64,000 bases of DNA from Antitrichia curtipendula (taxonomy: Eukaryota; Streptophyta; Bryopsida; Hypnales; Leucodontaceae): the NCBI GenBank assembly GCA_951230915.1, contig OX579634.1:54325570-54389569 (forward strand), given 5' to 3'. A program made the translations under genes and the position numbers. Below the pieces are notes generated by a model. The model had not been told where the DNA came from. It saw only the letters and a program-made list of their open reading frames with translations, and ran no database searches. Positions 24,114 to 35,866 of the stretch are shown piece by piece. The stretch's first letter is position 1, and each line of letters opens with the position of its first letter.

Positions 24114-26094
24114 TCATTTTGATTGGTCCACGTCCATGGAAGCAGACTCCGCTTCTTTAGGTGCAGCAGTGCTCTCATTCTGTTCAAAAGCACGGACAGC
24201 GAGCACTATAACTCATAAACAACCAAGGAAGGCAGGAACTACGATAAGAAACATGAAGAATACAGCAAGATGGAGCAAGCTCTGTACCTGCGACGATGTA
24301 ACAGGTTCGGTTCGATTGGCCTGTGCATCACCCTCATCCCCTTGGTCTGCAGATTCGGTGACCTTTGCACTTTCTGTTTCTTCCGATTGCTCATCACCCA
24401 TGCTTGTGTCCTGCAAAAATACCATGAAATTAAATACTACACTGAGTACACTTAGGGCACGTATACATTTGTTTGAACAAGTCAATGATCCTTCTACATT
24501 TCGTAGTTTTCGCTAAAGTGGCTCCAAGAATTTGGTCGAGGCTACCAAGTTGGTCGAATTTTGCATAAAACTTTCGTGATTTTGGGACATACAATGCACT
24601 TTCTCACAATCACAACATGTTCACATTTTTTTCCTTACGTTTCCTGTAAGCCTGTAGCTGTACCCCCCAAAATGTCAAAATCTGGCAAACTTTACCCCCC
24701 AAAAGAATGACTGAATAAGACATTTTGTCCAAATTCTGAGACATCCAAGAATGTGATTGGTCAAGAAATGAGAAATTGCCCTTATAGGCTCTACAACTTG
24801 TCCTGCACTTCAAGGGAAAAGAAATTTGGAAATGGATTAAGAATATGACATACAGTCAAAATGGCAACCTATTTTCAAGAAGGTCTTGATCCGATACAAG
24901 CAAGAAACTTTCTCTCGATACAGGCAAAACATACCCGCCTACATGACCATCCAAATAATCAACCACTACCCGGGTAACACAAGCAAATATTAGTTCAGAA
25001 GTAGACCAATCTCAACGATGGAGTATAGAAAATCAAAATCAGAATCCAATAGGGTTGAGCTCGAACAATATGGGCTACTTCAGTTGAAAATATAACCTGC
25101 TTAGCTTCTGTCACTTCAGCTCCATCCGTTCCCACAGTTGGATTTGTGGCAGCCTCTGCCTCTTGTTCTAACCTTGCTAGGGCTTCAGCTTCTTCAGCAG
25201 CTTTCTGAGCTTCTTCTTTCCTCTGTTGCAGCAATACTGAAACCTGTGCCGGCAAGGCAACATCGTAGCTAACCATCAGAGTATGTGCTCAAAAACTCTA
25301 GAGTGCGGTCAAGCTTACACACCGAACAGAAGCATTACAGGTCCCCAACCTAATGCTCATGAAATTAAAGGGATCAAATTCTACGAAGAGTGCATTGTCT
25401 GGGAGAGAACTTTACAGGCAAAAATCGCACGGGTTTAACTGGCACTAGCTCTTCCGGGGTGGATTCTTTGGTACCTGGAAAGAGACGATGGTTCAAGTCA
25501 ACCTGTTGATCAATACCGACACAATAACTATGGAGGAGAAGCCGCTGGTGACTAAAGGTAGAGGACCTCATGGCAACACCAGCCTAATCCCTAAACCACA
25601 AAATCTTGCACAATGAAACGTATTGATTTTAGGTCATCTACCAATAAAACTTCGAACCCTTACAATGCATACGGTTCCCAACTAATGCATTCCCTGGTGC
25701 GTTGAAATCGTCTTCAATTTGCCAACAAGACTATTCTAAAAACAGTCCATTACAATAATTATAACAACGCTTCAAAATGGCGGATACACCTTAAGACATA
25801 CAGACAACAAGGTCACTCATCCAATCATACGCCGATCATCTCAGTATTGTTTCGATTCGAAGGACAAGGGTTTGCACATAGCAAAATTGAAAACGCACCA
25901 TTGGCGGTGGGCAGCGTCACGGGAGTCCACTTGTACAGAAGAACTCGGCAAGCGGCAGCGGACGGAGGGAGCGATGGCGCCACAGGCGCCCACGACTTCT
26001 TCCATCGTCGCACCCGACCTTGGAACACGGAAGCTGGGCCATGGCGCGTGGACGAGCGGCTGCCCATCCGCGTGCTGCCCAATGCTCCCTCCAT
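24114..26094 (-). CDS. Five-exon gene for a 196-residue small acidic-tailed protein
   Basis: Five exons on the minus strand join in frame: 26094-25899, 25474-25416, 25243-25097, 24410-24288 and 24179-24114 (196, 59, 147, 123 and 66 bp, 591 in all, ending TGA). Every intron is GT-AG. The start is the ATG at 26094; a second in-frame ATG is codon 10. Residues about 24-58 hold FQGRVRRWKKSWAPV and LLYKWTPV, a basic, Trp-rich block; residues about 66-88 read GTKESTPEELVPVKPVRFLP; residues 89-116 form an Ala/Glu-rich helix or coiled coil (LLQQRKEEAQKAAEEAEA); the last 70 residues are acidic and Ser/Thr-rich, ending MDVDQSK. No enzyme motif, signal peptide or membrane segment is seen. The pattern resembles a plant-conserved family of unknown function with an RRWKKxW...LxKWTP core; that link is from memory and needs a search. 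The upstream sequence has GTGCAG just before the start, so a 5'UTR intron is possible. Confidence 0.8.
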
Positions 26095-26560
26095 CTCGAT
26101 CCGCCTGCACAAACCCAAACCCTAATCCTAAAACCCAAAACCTAAAACCACCACCTCTCCACCAAATCGGAATTCAAAACTATCTCAGCGTGCACACCAG
26201 CATGGCGCCGATGGAGAATCACAATTGCATGATCACGGTACCAAACTTAAATCGGATTTTCTGCCCAATTGTGGAAATCGGGAGAGGAGAGGGGATGGAG
26301 AAACTGTGAGCAGCGACAATGGAGGAAATCGGAAGCGCTTGAATTGTGCGTTGGCAACTGGAGGTATAGAGAGTGCACTTGATCGACGGTTTAGTCGTCG
26401 TCGTGTCGCGATGGCGATGGAGCTCATACAACACAATGGGCCTCTCAAGAGGGTCTGATTTTTGCTTTTCCGTCTGCGCCTTGTGTTTTCTTTATCTCGC
26501 TACCCTGCGCGAGACTCGGTTTCGGCATAAATTAAGGGATTTCGGTCAAAATTTGCCACA
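26095..26560 (-). promoter_or_regulatory. 5'UTR and promoter region of the 196-residue gene
   Basis: This is a locally GC-richer block immediately upstream of the minus-strand start. Near 26115-26150 the minus strand reads a GGTTTTAGG/GGATTAGGG/TTTGGG-rich run resembling the telo-box-like words common in plant 5' leaders, followed by TTTGTGCAG, a possible leader-intron acceptor. No TATA box can be named with confidence. Confidence 0.35.
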
Positions 26561-26854
26561 TGTCATCTTGTAATTGGTTTAGGGCGGCATGGACTTTTCA
26601 AAATCTAGCATGGGAATTTCATAACATTGCTTAACCCTTAAATGATGCGCTCATAGCCGTGAAAATCATTTGTTTTGTCACCTTGTGAATTGTTGGATTA
26701 AAATAATACAAAAGCACTAATTGGAAGACAAACTACTATAGATGATCTTCCCTTTTCGCACAAAATTGGGAGGACGAATAGTTGTACTTTTGTCCTACAG
26801 GGAGAGATTTTTTATCATTCATTGGCCAGAAAACGTCCTCGGCAACGTTTATGG

Positions 26855-27503
26855 ATTAATCTCTGAATGCTTGAGGCACCAAATTTTGGTGTCAACAATA
26901 CTTCAAAGTTAAATAAAACCTAACCAAGTTGCCATTTTTAATGATTTATATTTTTGAAAAATTCTTTTTGAAGTCTAGTTCTAGCATGAAAAATTCATTT
27001 TCTAGAATGATTGATTATGATTTTCTATTCAAGATTTTTTGCAAGAGTGTCCATTGCGGTCTTGACTTTCCATAGTGTTGAAGGCTTTTGGAAATGAACT
27101 TGAAATACATCAGATTTTGGAGAACAAATCACATTAGAAATTCACTTAAAAAAATTGTAGAATAGATTTTGAGAAGCCATAAATTGATTGGAATTATACA
27201 TGTTAGACCTTTTACCTTCACATTTTTTTGATGATCAAATTTTTTGATTTGACATGTAAAAAGAGGGTTGAAAGTCTTCAAATCATTATCGTAGTTTGAA
27301 TACCGTCATGATCAAACATTATAATATTTCAACCCATAAGTGATAATATTGTCTTTTTTTTTTCTATGTGATCTCTAACATGTTAGTTTAAATTTGTATA
27401 GTTATATTTCAAATAAAATTGAAACAACTTATTAAAATGTTGTTTTTTTGTTCAATTTAGAGCAAATTCCTAGAATCTCAAAAAAAGACATTTAGGGATT
27501 AAT
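26855..27503. mobile_element. TTAA-flanked inverted-repeat element, uninterrupted copy
   Basis: The 649-bp segment begins ATTAATCTCTGAATGC and ends GACATTTAGGGATTAAT, so its ends are inverted around TTAA(T)CCCTAAATG. A second copy of the same family occupies 49491-51302, where it is expanded by two nested insertions. No coding capacity is seen. TTAA at both ends is formally the piggyBac-type target, but superfamily assignment is uncertain. Confidence 0.6.
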
Positions 27504-27614
27504 CTTCTCTCCGAATTCTTTAGGTTGAAAGTATATCTCTCTACCAACATGCTTTTTGTTTGGAAATCAAGCTAATTTGCAATACCGGTTAGTATACAAC
27601 TTTCATTGCTACTA

Positions 27615-27745
27615 TAGTCGTTAGGCGCTCTTTCAATGAGAACCTTAAGGTACTCCATTTTATGATGGGTTATTAGATACTCTTTGAGTAAGAACATTGG
27701 TGCATTCCGTTGTACAATAGTTATTAGGCACTCTTTCAATGATAT
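27615..27745. repeat. About 50-bp imperfect tandem repeat, 3 copies
   Basis: TTAGGCGCTCTTTCAATGAG, TTAGATACTCTTTGAGTAAG and TTAGGCACTCTTTCAATGAT recur at roughly 50-bp spacing. A 92-codon minus-strand frame across it is repetitive and is not called a gene. Confidence 0.55.
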
Positions 27746-27899
27746 CATTGGGTAGTCTTTAGATTTGGAGGAGCAAAAGAGATCCCTAATGCTCGTAGTT
27801 AGATTGAATATTGCTTTGGAAAAACTTTGGGTTTCTGGAATCAGTCCCATATAGTATGAGCAATGAGATGTGCCATTTCAAATAAGGTAATTGCATTGT

Positions 27900-30159
27900 T
27901 TAGTAATAAATGATATATAATATAAAATATATATAACCTCATATATAATGTGTATAAATACCATGTATCAGTATTTATACAATACATATAAATTAAGTGT
28001 ATTCATACACATATATATCATGTATAAGTACTATATGTCATATGCAATATTCTAAATATATATAGATTTCTTAAAAATATAGTCAACCCTCAAATGAGTG
28101 TCACAAGCACATTAAAACTCTAAATCAAGTATATTATAACTTTCTCGAGGAGATCACTTAGTGTATCTATAACTAACCACGTGTTTAAGTGATTTTTTGC
28201 CCCCTATTTACTTTTTAATGAACTTTGGTTTCGACCTAGAATTTTGAGTATTGTTTAATAAAGGCTATAAGTGTCTATTGCCCAAAACTCCCAATTCAAA
28301 TACCATATTAAATGATTTCTAGAGAACGTTGAAAAATGAACTAAAATGGCATGTTTTTCAACTCAAATATTTATAGAGGATGCATTTAGATGACCATTGC
28401 ATCAATATTCAAGGAATAGGAACTTTAAATAGAGATTTATTTTTGAGAATTTTTTGTGTATTTTTTATACAATTTTTTCTTATATAAAATAGGGGTGTGA
28501 AAGTTATTTTCAGCTTTGTAGTGTATCTTTTTATTTCAAAAATTAGTAACTAATTATAATTAACAAATAATATTATCAATAATTCAAAATATAAACTTTA
28601 AAAATACAAAAATCTACTCATATTTTTTTCTTTTCCTTTTATTTACATTTTAGAACATAAGGTAGGGGGTCTAAAATCTTAACGCACGTAGTTCCTAATG
28701 GACCCTCTAAGTGATCTCCCCGGGATAACTTTTCAAAAAACTAACACATTATTACACAATTTCTCTAATTTTCAAAGCCAAAGAAATTGCCATTTGCATT
28801 CTATTGTGTCCTATAATTGACACTCTCAAATTCGGCGACAATTGTACACCCTTTCATTTTAGAGCATGTTTTAGTCTTATTAAAGTTTCAAATATGTCAT
28901 GTTATATCTTCTTATAAAGTTAATTTAATCATTTACATCCTCCTAAAATCTTATCTTCAAAACCAAAAAAAATGCATTCTATACTATTTCTCAAAGTTAG
29001 AATTTCTAGATTTGACAACAACTCTACACTCTCTTACTTCCAAACCCATAACTCTCACATTTTAGCTCCAAATTAAGAGTTTTATAACTTCATAGAAAGC
29101 TAATAGCTTTTAAATATTAAATAAAAATTTAACCAAGAACATTCTTACCAAAGTTCTACAAGCCCTCAAAGTTTTTGCCTTCAAATTTTAGTGGCAACAA
29201 ACTTTTCTTCACTTCCTCAAGTATAACTTTCACATCCCAACTCCAAATGAATAAGGTAATACATTTTTAAAACCATGATAGGAAGAAAAAAATACTCAAA
29301 AAAACTCATTACAATCCAAAATGTACACAAGCTACTCTCATTCCTCAAACACACAATTACAAATATACAATGAGGGTAAGGTCAAAGAAAAGACTCCCTT
29401 CATCCCACCATACTTTGGCCACATGGTCACTTTAAAACCAAATGTTGGGTATCCTTGTTATCCTTCTATAATCTATTCATATATTTTTTTTGACCACAAA
29501 AGCTCAAAGAACAATAAGAAAGGTAAAACAAACTTTACCTTTCTTTTCAACAACTCAATCAAATTCAAATAAAATATGAAAACTACTCATAGAAAGAGAC
29601 TTCAAGAAAAAAAAACTAACATTGATCAAATAGAGGCTATGAAACCTCTTTGGAAGCAAAAACAGTCCACAAGTAGTGAATTTGATTGGTTGGATAAATT
29701 CCTATTGTTTTGGTTGTTCCGAGTTCAAACTCCGTTGGACTCGTTAAACAACACAGACAACTTGTGGCTTGGCACTATTAGTGAGAATGTGCACAGAAGC
29801 TATATAGCCAATCCGTTACCTATCCCCTAAACCATGATAAGGTATTGTGTATTCTAGATAAGATAACAAGTTTGTCAAAATTGTGGTTCTTACCACAACC
29901 CTTCTCCATTTTTCCCATTCATTTCCTCCGAGTGAGCTATTCAAAACCATATTTAAAAAATTAATTAATTTTAAAAAATTTAGAAATATATAATGGACCA
30001 ATTTGCATTGCAACAATGTTTTTAAATAATGGCATGTCTATTTTGCTACTTCTTTATTGAATCTGACCATCACATATCATTTTTTTTTCCTTCAGATTTT
30101 ATTTAAGTTTATTGACTTTGTATTATATTTTAGCCATTTATGGCATCTACACGTGAGTG
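27900..30159. other. AT-rich intergenic stretch, no gene seen
   Basis: Positions 27900-28070 are an extremely AT-rich ATATA/TGTATA low-complexity tract. The remainder holds only short open frames with no recognised domain. Confidence 0.5.
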
Positions 30160-30163
30160 ACTT

Positions 30164-30634
30164 GACTATCCACTCAAAAGATAGGAACACCCTCCTAGGA
30201 ATTAGTTGCCCCCCCCCTCCTGTAGAAAAAAATGATAGCCCTTGATTTTTTTTGGAAAAAAAATCCTTCCCCTCCTCCTGCCGTTGATTTATATATTGAT
30301 TTATATACGGATAGGTAGTACGTGTATGAATACATATATAATATGTATATGAATTCAAGTATGTATACACGATATGGATACAGATACGGATATACACCTT
30401 GTACAAATATAGATATGTAATGGATATGCAATGCATATATCCCATATCCATTGCCACTCCCACCCCACCTCAAAATTACAAAAGGGCTGGGAGGGTCAGG
30501 AGGTGAGGGAAAAAAATTTAATTGATTTTTTAGAACTTAACCACAATAAAAATGCATTAGGGAGGTGGGGGTGGGATAAAAAAAAATTTAATTAAAAAAT
30601 AAATCAAGTGGGGGTCTTTTTGAGTGGATGGTGA
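30164..30634. mobile_element. Inverted-repeat element with internal hexamer array
   Basis: The segment opens CCACTCAAAAGA and closes TTTTTGAGTGG, giving a short terminal inverted repeat. Inside, 30290-30445 is a drifting GGATATGGATACAGATACGG-type array, followed by CTCAAAATTACAAAAGGGCT, which matches the flank of the array at 22480-22765 in reverse complement. C-rich (30205-30220) and poly-purine runs also occur. Ends are short, so the boundaries are tentative. Confidence 0.4.
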
Positions 30635-33040
30635 AGGCATCCCTCACTATCCACTATCCAATCAAAAGACAGCCTCCTGACTTGACTACTTGAAGTTGTA
30701 ATAGGAATGTATTTTTTATATATTTATATCAAATATTCATTTATACATATAGAATTAGAACTTGACATTAGTTTTAGATTAGAAGTGCAAAAAAATAAAC
30801 TTATTGATTCAATATATTTGTATGATTTATTAAAAATTTAAAGATAATAATACTTAATGTAGTAATGTGGACCTTATAGTATTCTTAGCAAGTTTTAAAA
30901 AAATTCTATAGAAATGTCACTTTGTTAAATATTTTTATTTTAAATAACACATGGAATGTTCTTCAATCAATCTAATAGTAGTATTTCTTTTATTTATATA
31001 GATTATATTATTATATTATTATATAGATTATTTATATAGATTATATTATCCACAAAATGATCAATCAAAATTGTGATTCCCAAACCACGAATCCTTTGTC
31101 CTTAAAAGGTTAATAATATAATCGTTATTCAATTTTCAACAAATTTTGAAGTGGCTACTATCTTTCTTACTTTGCAATGAAGGTGATTAGAGTTATTTTT
31201 AGTTGTTTGATGTCTATATCAAAATTTTCTTGTGTCAATTTTATATAAATATTTAAAGAACTTTCAAATACAATGCACTTGAGCTCTAATTCCATGTGAA
31301 TAAAAATGTTCTATTTGTAATTTCAAGAGGTTGCAACAAGGTTTTAGCATGTTTAAAGGATAGCTTAAGAAAAGAGGTAATTTTACATAGATAACAATAT
31401 TTTGGGAAAAAAGCCAATTATATCTTAAGCATTTTTTAAATAGATTTGTAAATTATAGAAAATAAATTGTAAAGTCTAACACTTTCTTTCTATAATTTAG
31501 TAGTTTAATTCTCGATGTAGAATTGTGTGGTGTCTAATTGCTATCAACACTACCAAGACTTCCTTAACTACTATCTATCATTTCTTTATTTGGTCTCAAA
31601 TTCAAAAATATAATCTTTTTTGGCTTAAATTCAAATCCTAAAAAAGAAGCATGAATTGCCAAAATGCATTATATGATAATATATGGACTTGCCATTTTTT
31701 AAAGTAGGAAAGTCAAAAGTATACTATAAGAAGACAATATATACAAGAAGAGGATATATATACAAAAGTATATTTCATTGAAATTGGGTTCAAACAACAC
31801 ACACACAAAAAAAATTGGACAAAGAATTTTTTTTCCATCCTTGAGGCATTGCTGAAATCATCCAAAAGACACAATTTATCATCTATGGCATTTTAGAATT
31901 GAGACCTTAGAGTTTTTGTTAATCCCTAAGCCTAAATGGACGGACTTCTGACTACATTTTTAAACTTTAAAGTTCTTATTTTTGTATGCTCACATTTTGC
32001 AACTAAACATATTTACAATTGAAGTTTTAAAAAAAAAAATTTATTTATTTATTTATTTTATTGAAATGGAACAAGCGCCATGTCTAGTGTGTACACAATA
32101 TCACCTAAAAATAGACTTCTTCAATGTGATAAAGTTCAAAAAAGAAAAAAGCACAAGAATGGCACATGTGGCAGCCGCCCTCATTTCCTGTGCACAATGA
32201 GTCCAAAATTCAAGCAAGCTAGTGTGGAGACAACATGGAACCATCCATAGTTACAAATAATTTAATTTAAAAACAACGCTATCACGACCACAATTGAGAA
32301 TTAAAACAATCACACTAAAAAATCCAATATCCTCTTGAAATCCATGAAACCGCACACGTGGAAACCTAGTTTCATTGCATACACAACCTGTGCCATTTCA
32401 CAAATTACATGTATGGTGTATGGTCCCTCTATACGAGCAATTGAAAATGTGCAGGTGATTTTGAGCATCCTACTACATAACCCAATTCTTCATCACAATA
32501 TGGTTCCGTCCTAGCTTAAAGATTATTAGGCTACATTGGATTTACATGAATTGAGCCTAAACCCATTAATCTATGAATTCACCAATATTAGATAATTATC
32601 ACTAAACATCACTCAAAAAACTACTAACACATCATAATTGAGATGACCACTAAGCTATACAACGATTGCATTCTTGCAAGCTCAAAGTAGTTGTGGACAT
32701 GGCCACATCATGGGTGTATTTGCACGTAGAATGTGAGGAGTGCATCATCCATTGCAATGTAAAGGCAACCACTATGATGGATGCAAAATTTAATGGATTG
32801 TGCCTTTGGGGGATTTGCTGACCTTGAAGAGCACCAACATAGCACGCACCCAAGTTACCTTGTCCTCAAATTGTTCCACACAAGTTCGGACAACTCTTTT
32901 CCTTTCAATTTTGCTTCATTTGGATATACTATGGATGCTATGAAGACATGCTTCATAAAGTTTCTGATATCTATTCCAAATGCCTATATAAGCACGTCCA
33001 AAATGTTTTTTAGAAGATTTGTACAAAGCCAAAAAAAAGG
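30635..33040. other. AT-rich intergenic stretch, no gene seen
   Basis: A short ATTATATTATTAT run lies near 31000-31045 and a (TTTA)n run near 32039-32060. No gene, RNA gene or clear transposon end was recognised. Confidence 0.5.
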
Positions 33041-33146
33041 ATATGTATCTTCACAATGGTCTAATATCAAGCTACAAACTAGGACAAATATAGATTTTGG
33101 TTTTAAAACAAGCATCACCAAATTAATGGAATATCACTAATTTAAC

Positions 33147-33330
33147 GAAATTGACTTTTGGGACTTTCTTGCTTGAGGTGGCTTATGGAAAGAAAACCAT
33201 CTATTCCTTAGACAAGGAGATGTTGGTGATGGTGGAGCAAGTATGGCACATGTGGGGAAGTGGGCACATTCTGGACTCGACGGACCCGCATCTTACTAGG
33301 ATGTTCAATGTCCATGGGAAATTTCATAAA
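33147..33330 (+). pseudogene. Receptor-like kinase fragment (lectin-RLK type)
   Basis: One frame encodes TFGTFLLEVAYGKKTIY, then MLVMVEQVWHMWGSGHILDS, then TDPHL. This matches protein-kinase subdomain IX and the following linker of plant lectin-type receptor kinases, where the order is 'FG.(L)LLEV..G(R/K)(R/K).I', '(L)V..VW..W..G.ILD', 'DP.L'. Just upstream, SNIKL and DFGF in the same frame could be decayed HRD-loop and DFG motifs, but the spacing is poor and a TAA intervenes. The conserved Asp of subdomain IX is lost. No N-lobe, lectin or membrane part is present. A decayed fragment, not a gene. Confidence 0.55.
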
Positions 33331-35860
33331 AATAGTACTAATATTCTATATGCCATTTTTTTCAAACTGTAAAGTGAAATCTAGGATAGGTATACATTTT
33401 AGACTATGCAATCTACATTGTAAAGGTAAAATCTATGACTAATATACATTTAAGACCGCGCAGTCTTAACCGTCAAAGTGCCAAAGTTGCGGAATGACAC
33501 CATTTTAATGAAATGACCAATGAGAAATAGTTGTCTCTGGGTCTTGGTTTGCATTCTCACCCTTAGGTAGTTGACCTCTTTCTAAACACCACATATTTTT
33601 GCAAGTTGGGGTTCTTTGTCTCTAATCAGATGTGGTTTAGAATGACAACTTCCGTAGTTAGGTGACAGCTAACGAAGACAAATGTTGTTGAGGAGGTGTA
33701 CATTGGAAGCATACAATAATCACAAAATGTACATCAGAAGTCACAATTATCACCTACATTGAAGCATGGTCAATTTTCTAATCAACCTATGAATGGAAAT
33801 GTGGTGACCTATATAATAAGAATTGGTTTCAGAACGAAATCTTTACAAAAAAACAAAACATAATCAATTTATTTTTGAGGGAAAAAAAGAAAAATTCATG
33901 GAGCCTTCTTCAAATCTATTTCTCTACAAGGGAAAAAAATTCCCTTACCATTTGCATACTAGAAATATGATAAATTGCTTAAATGATCGGAAAGAGGTTG
34001 GCTATCTTGGTCTTGCCATGCAACCCTCTATGCACCAATTGCTACTCATTTTCAATAGGCACAACTCACTCTGGATATGCAAGTGGTCTAGATTCTGTTG
34101 AATCTGCCATTTCAAGGGTTTGAGAGCCGTAAAGTCTACATTTCATGATTCCATGTAAGGTATCTACACCTAAAATGGACCATTCTTCAAAATTAACTTC
34201 TATTTTTGAAAAGAACTTAATAGGAAAAATGCCCAAAATGAAGCGCATGACAAGGACAAATGTGAGGTGAATTTCAAGTAATATGCAACTCTATATATAG
34301 CACTACTAGGTAGCCTCAAAAGTGGACAATTTGGGGTACACTTTTTGTTGCTTTAACTTCTTCTCTAGTGTCATTCTTCATATGCATGAAATGCATTTTG
34401 GCATCACCTACATGACACTTTTAGCACCCTACATCTTGCATCTTTGAAAATTTGTAACTAATTTACAATGTATCCAAAATTATGGAACCACTTTCATTCT
34501 GATTCAAAGTCCTTCACCAATAAGCAAAATTGTTGCTCATTTTCTGGAGCATATTGTCATGCCACAAAGTTTATTCATGCGATTTTAGGTGTAGTTACCT
34601 TAAGTCACGGCAATGCATATGTACATGAATTCTCCTTTGCTGTAGAGGTTTAGATTGTTATTTAGTTTAGAATTCCAGATCTTTGAACTTCTGTAAATTG
34701 ATTGTTATATCTTTACTGCATTCAAACTTGTAGAAAAAGCAATGGTGTGTGGAGATAGCCTAGTTGGTGCTTAAATTTTGGTTTCTTGTATATGTTTTAG
34801 TTTGTTTTTGCCTCATGTTGATAGAATGCTTTATAGTTTTATATTTCAAATGGTAGTTTGGGAGTCCTTGTTGACCAATTTGGTAGCTGGTTTTATTGTG
34901 TTTCACCCACTGTTGAGAGTGTCCACTGAAAGTTCCAGCCCAAGTTTGGCTATGTAACTTTCTTTGTTTTGGTGTTGTGTGATGGAAATTAGCAAGGGAG
35001 ATGGAATTTGTGTTACCAAATAGGATGATGGAAATGTGTGTTAGAATGTAGTGGAATGAGAGTGTATATGTCCAAATTAGTAGAGAACAATGTGAAATGA
35101 CATGATTCAGATGAGTTAATTATTGAAAGTCTATAAAATTGTAAACGATGAATTATTCACCAATTTGGTAGTATAATAAAAAAATATTCTTAGCCAAATT
35201 GGTTCTTGTGTGCTATGTACGGATGCCAATGTTTATGAGATTGATTGATTATGTGAATGAACACATAAAACACAAAACATACTAAAACACACACAAAAAA
35301 CCACATATCGTATTAGTCTAGTTTTAAGTTTATAAAATTAAGTAACTGCAAGTGCTAAATTCCACTTGGTGTTTGCAATGTTATTGTAGTGTGAATGATG
35401 ATTTCTAAGTTGGAATATGAGTATAACTTGGAATATATGAATGTCTTGGCTGAGTCAAGCAAAATGAATGATTGTGTGTTTTGGAGTTGTGTTACTTATT
35501 ATGTAGAGATTGAACCTATTAGCATAGACATTTCCTACTTGACCGTCTCCCTTAGAACAAACTTATTATACTAAATAAATAATTTCCAATTTGGTCATTA
35601 TCCTTCTCCAATAGTGTGATTCTCTTTCAAGATGCCAATTCATCCAGATTAGCCATCGTTGGTTACAATTTTGAACCCAATGTGCAGCCTCAAAGTCGCT
35701 CAGTGATCACGACCACGAAATTTGGAGACGAGATTGAAGATCAAAAATGCGTGGGGCCAAATTTTGGACAGAAATAGTGACACCTTGCAGTAATCTCAAG
35801 CTGTAACAACCCCTCAAAAGTGAACCAACATTTTTATGTGTTTGTATACATACCGGTATA
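33331..35860. other. Intergenic stretch, no gene seen
   Basis: Only short open frames with no recognised domain are present. Nothing was identified as a transposon end or RNA gene. Confidence 0.4.
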
Positions 35861-35866
35861 CAAGAT

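Noticed and set aside
24106..24516. 136-codon plus-strand frame opposite the 196-residue gene
   Set aside because: It lies antisense to exons 4 and 5 of the minus-strand gene and crosses their intron; no protein-like motifs.
25872..26309. 145-codon plus-strand frame opposite exon 1 of the minus-strand gene
   Set aside because: It is the shadow of a GC-rich exon on the other strand and has no recognisable product.
27900..28070. Possible matrix-attachment or origin-like AT tract
   Set aside because: Low complexity alone does not support a functional call.
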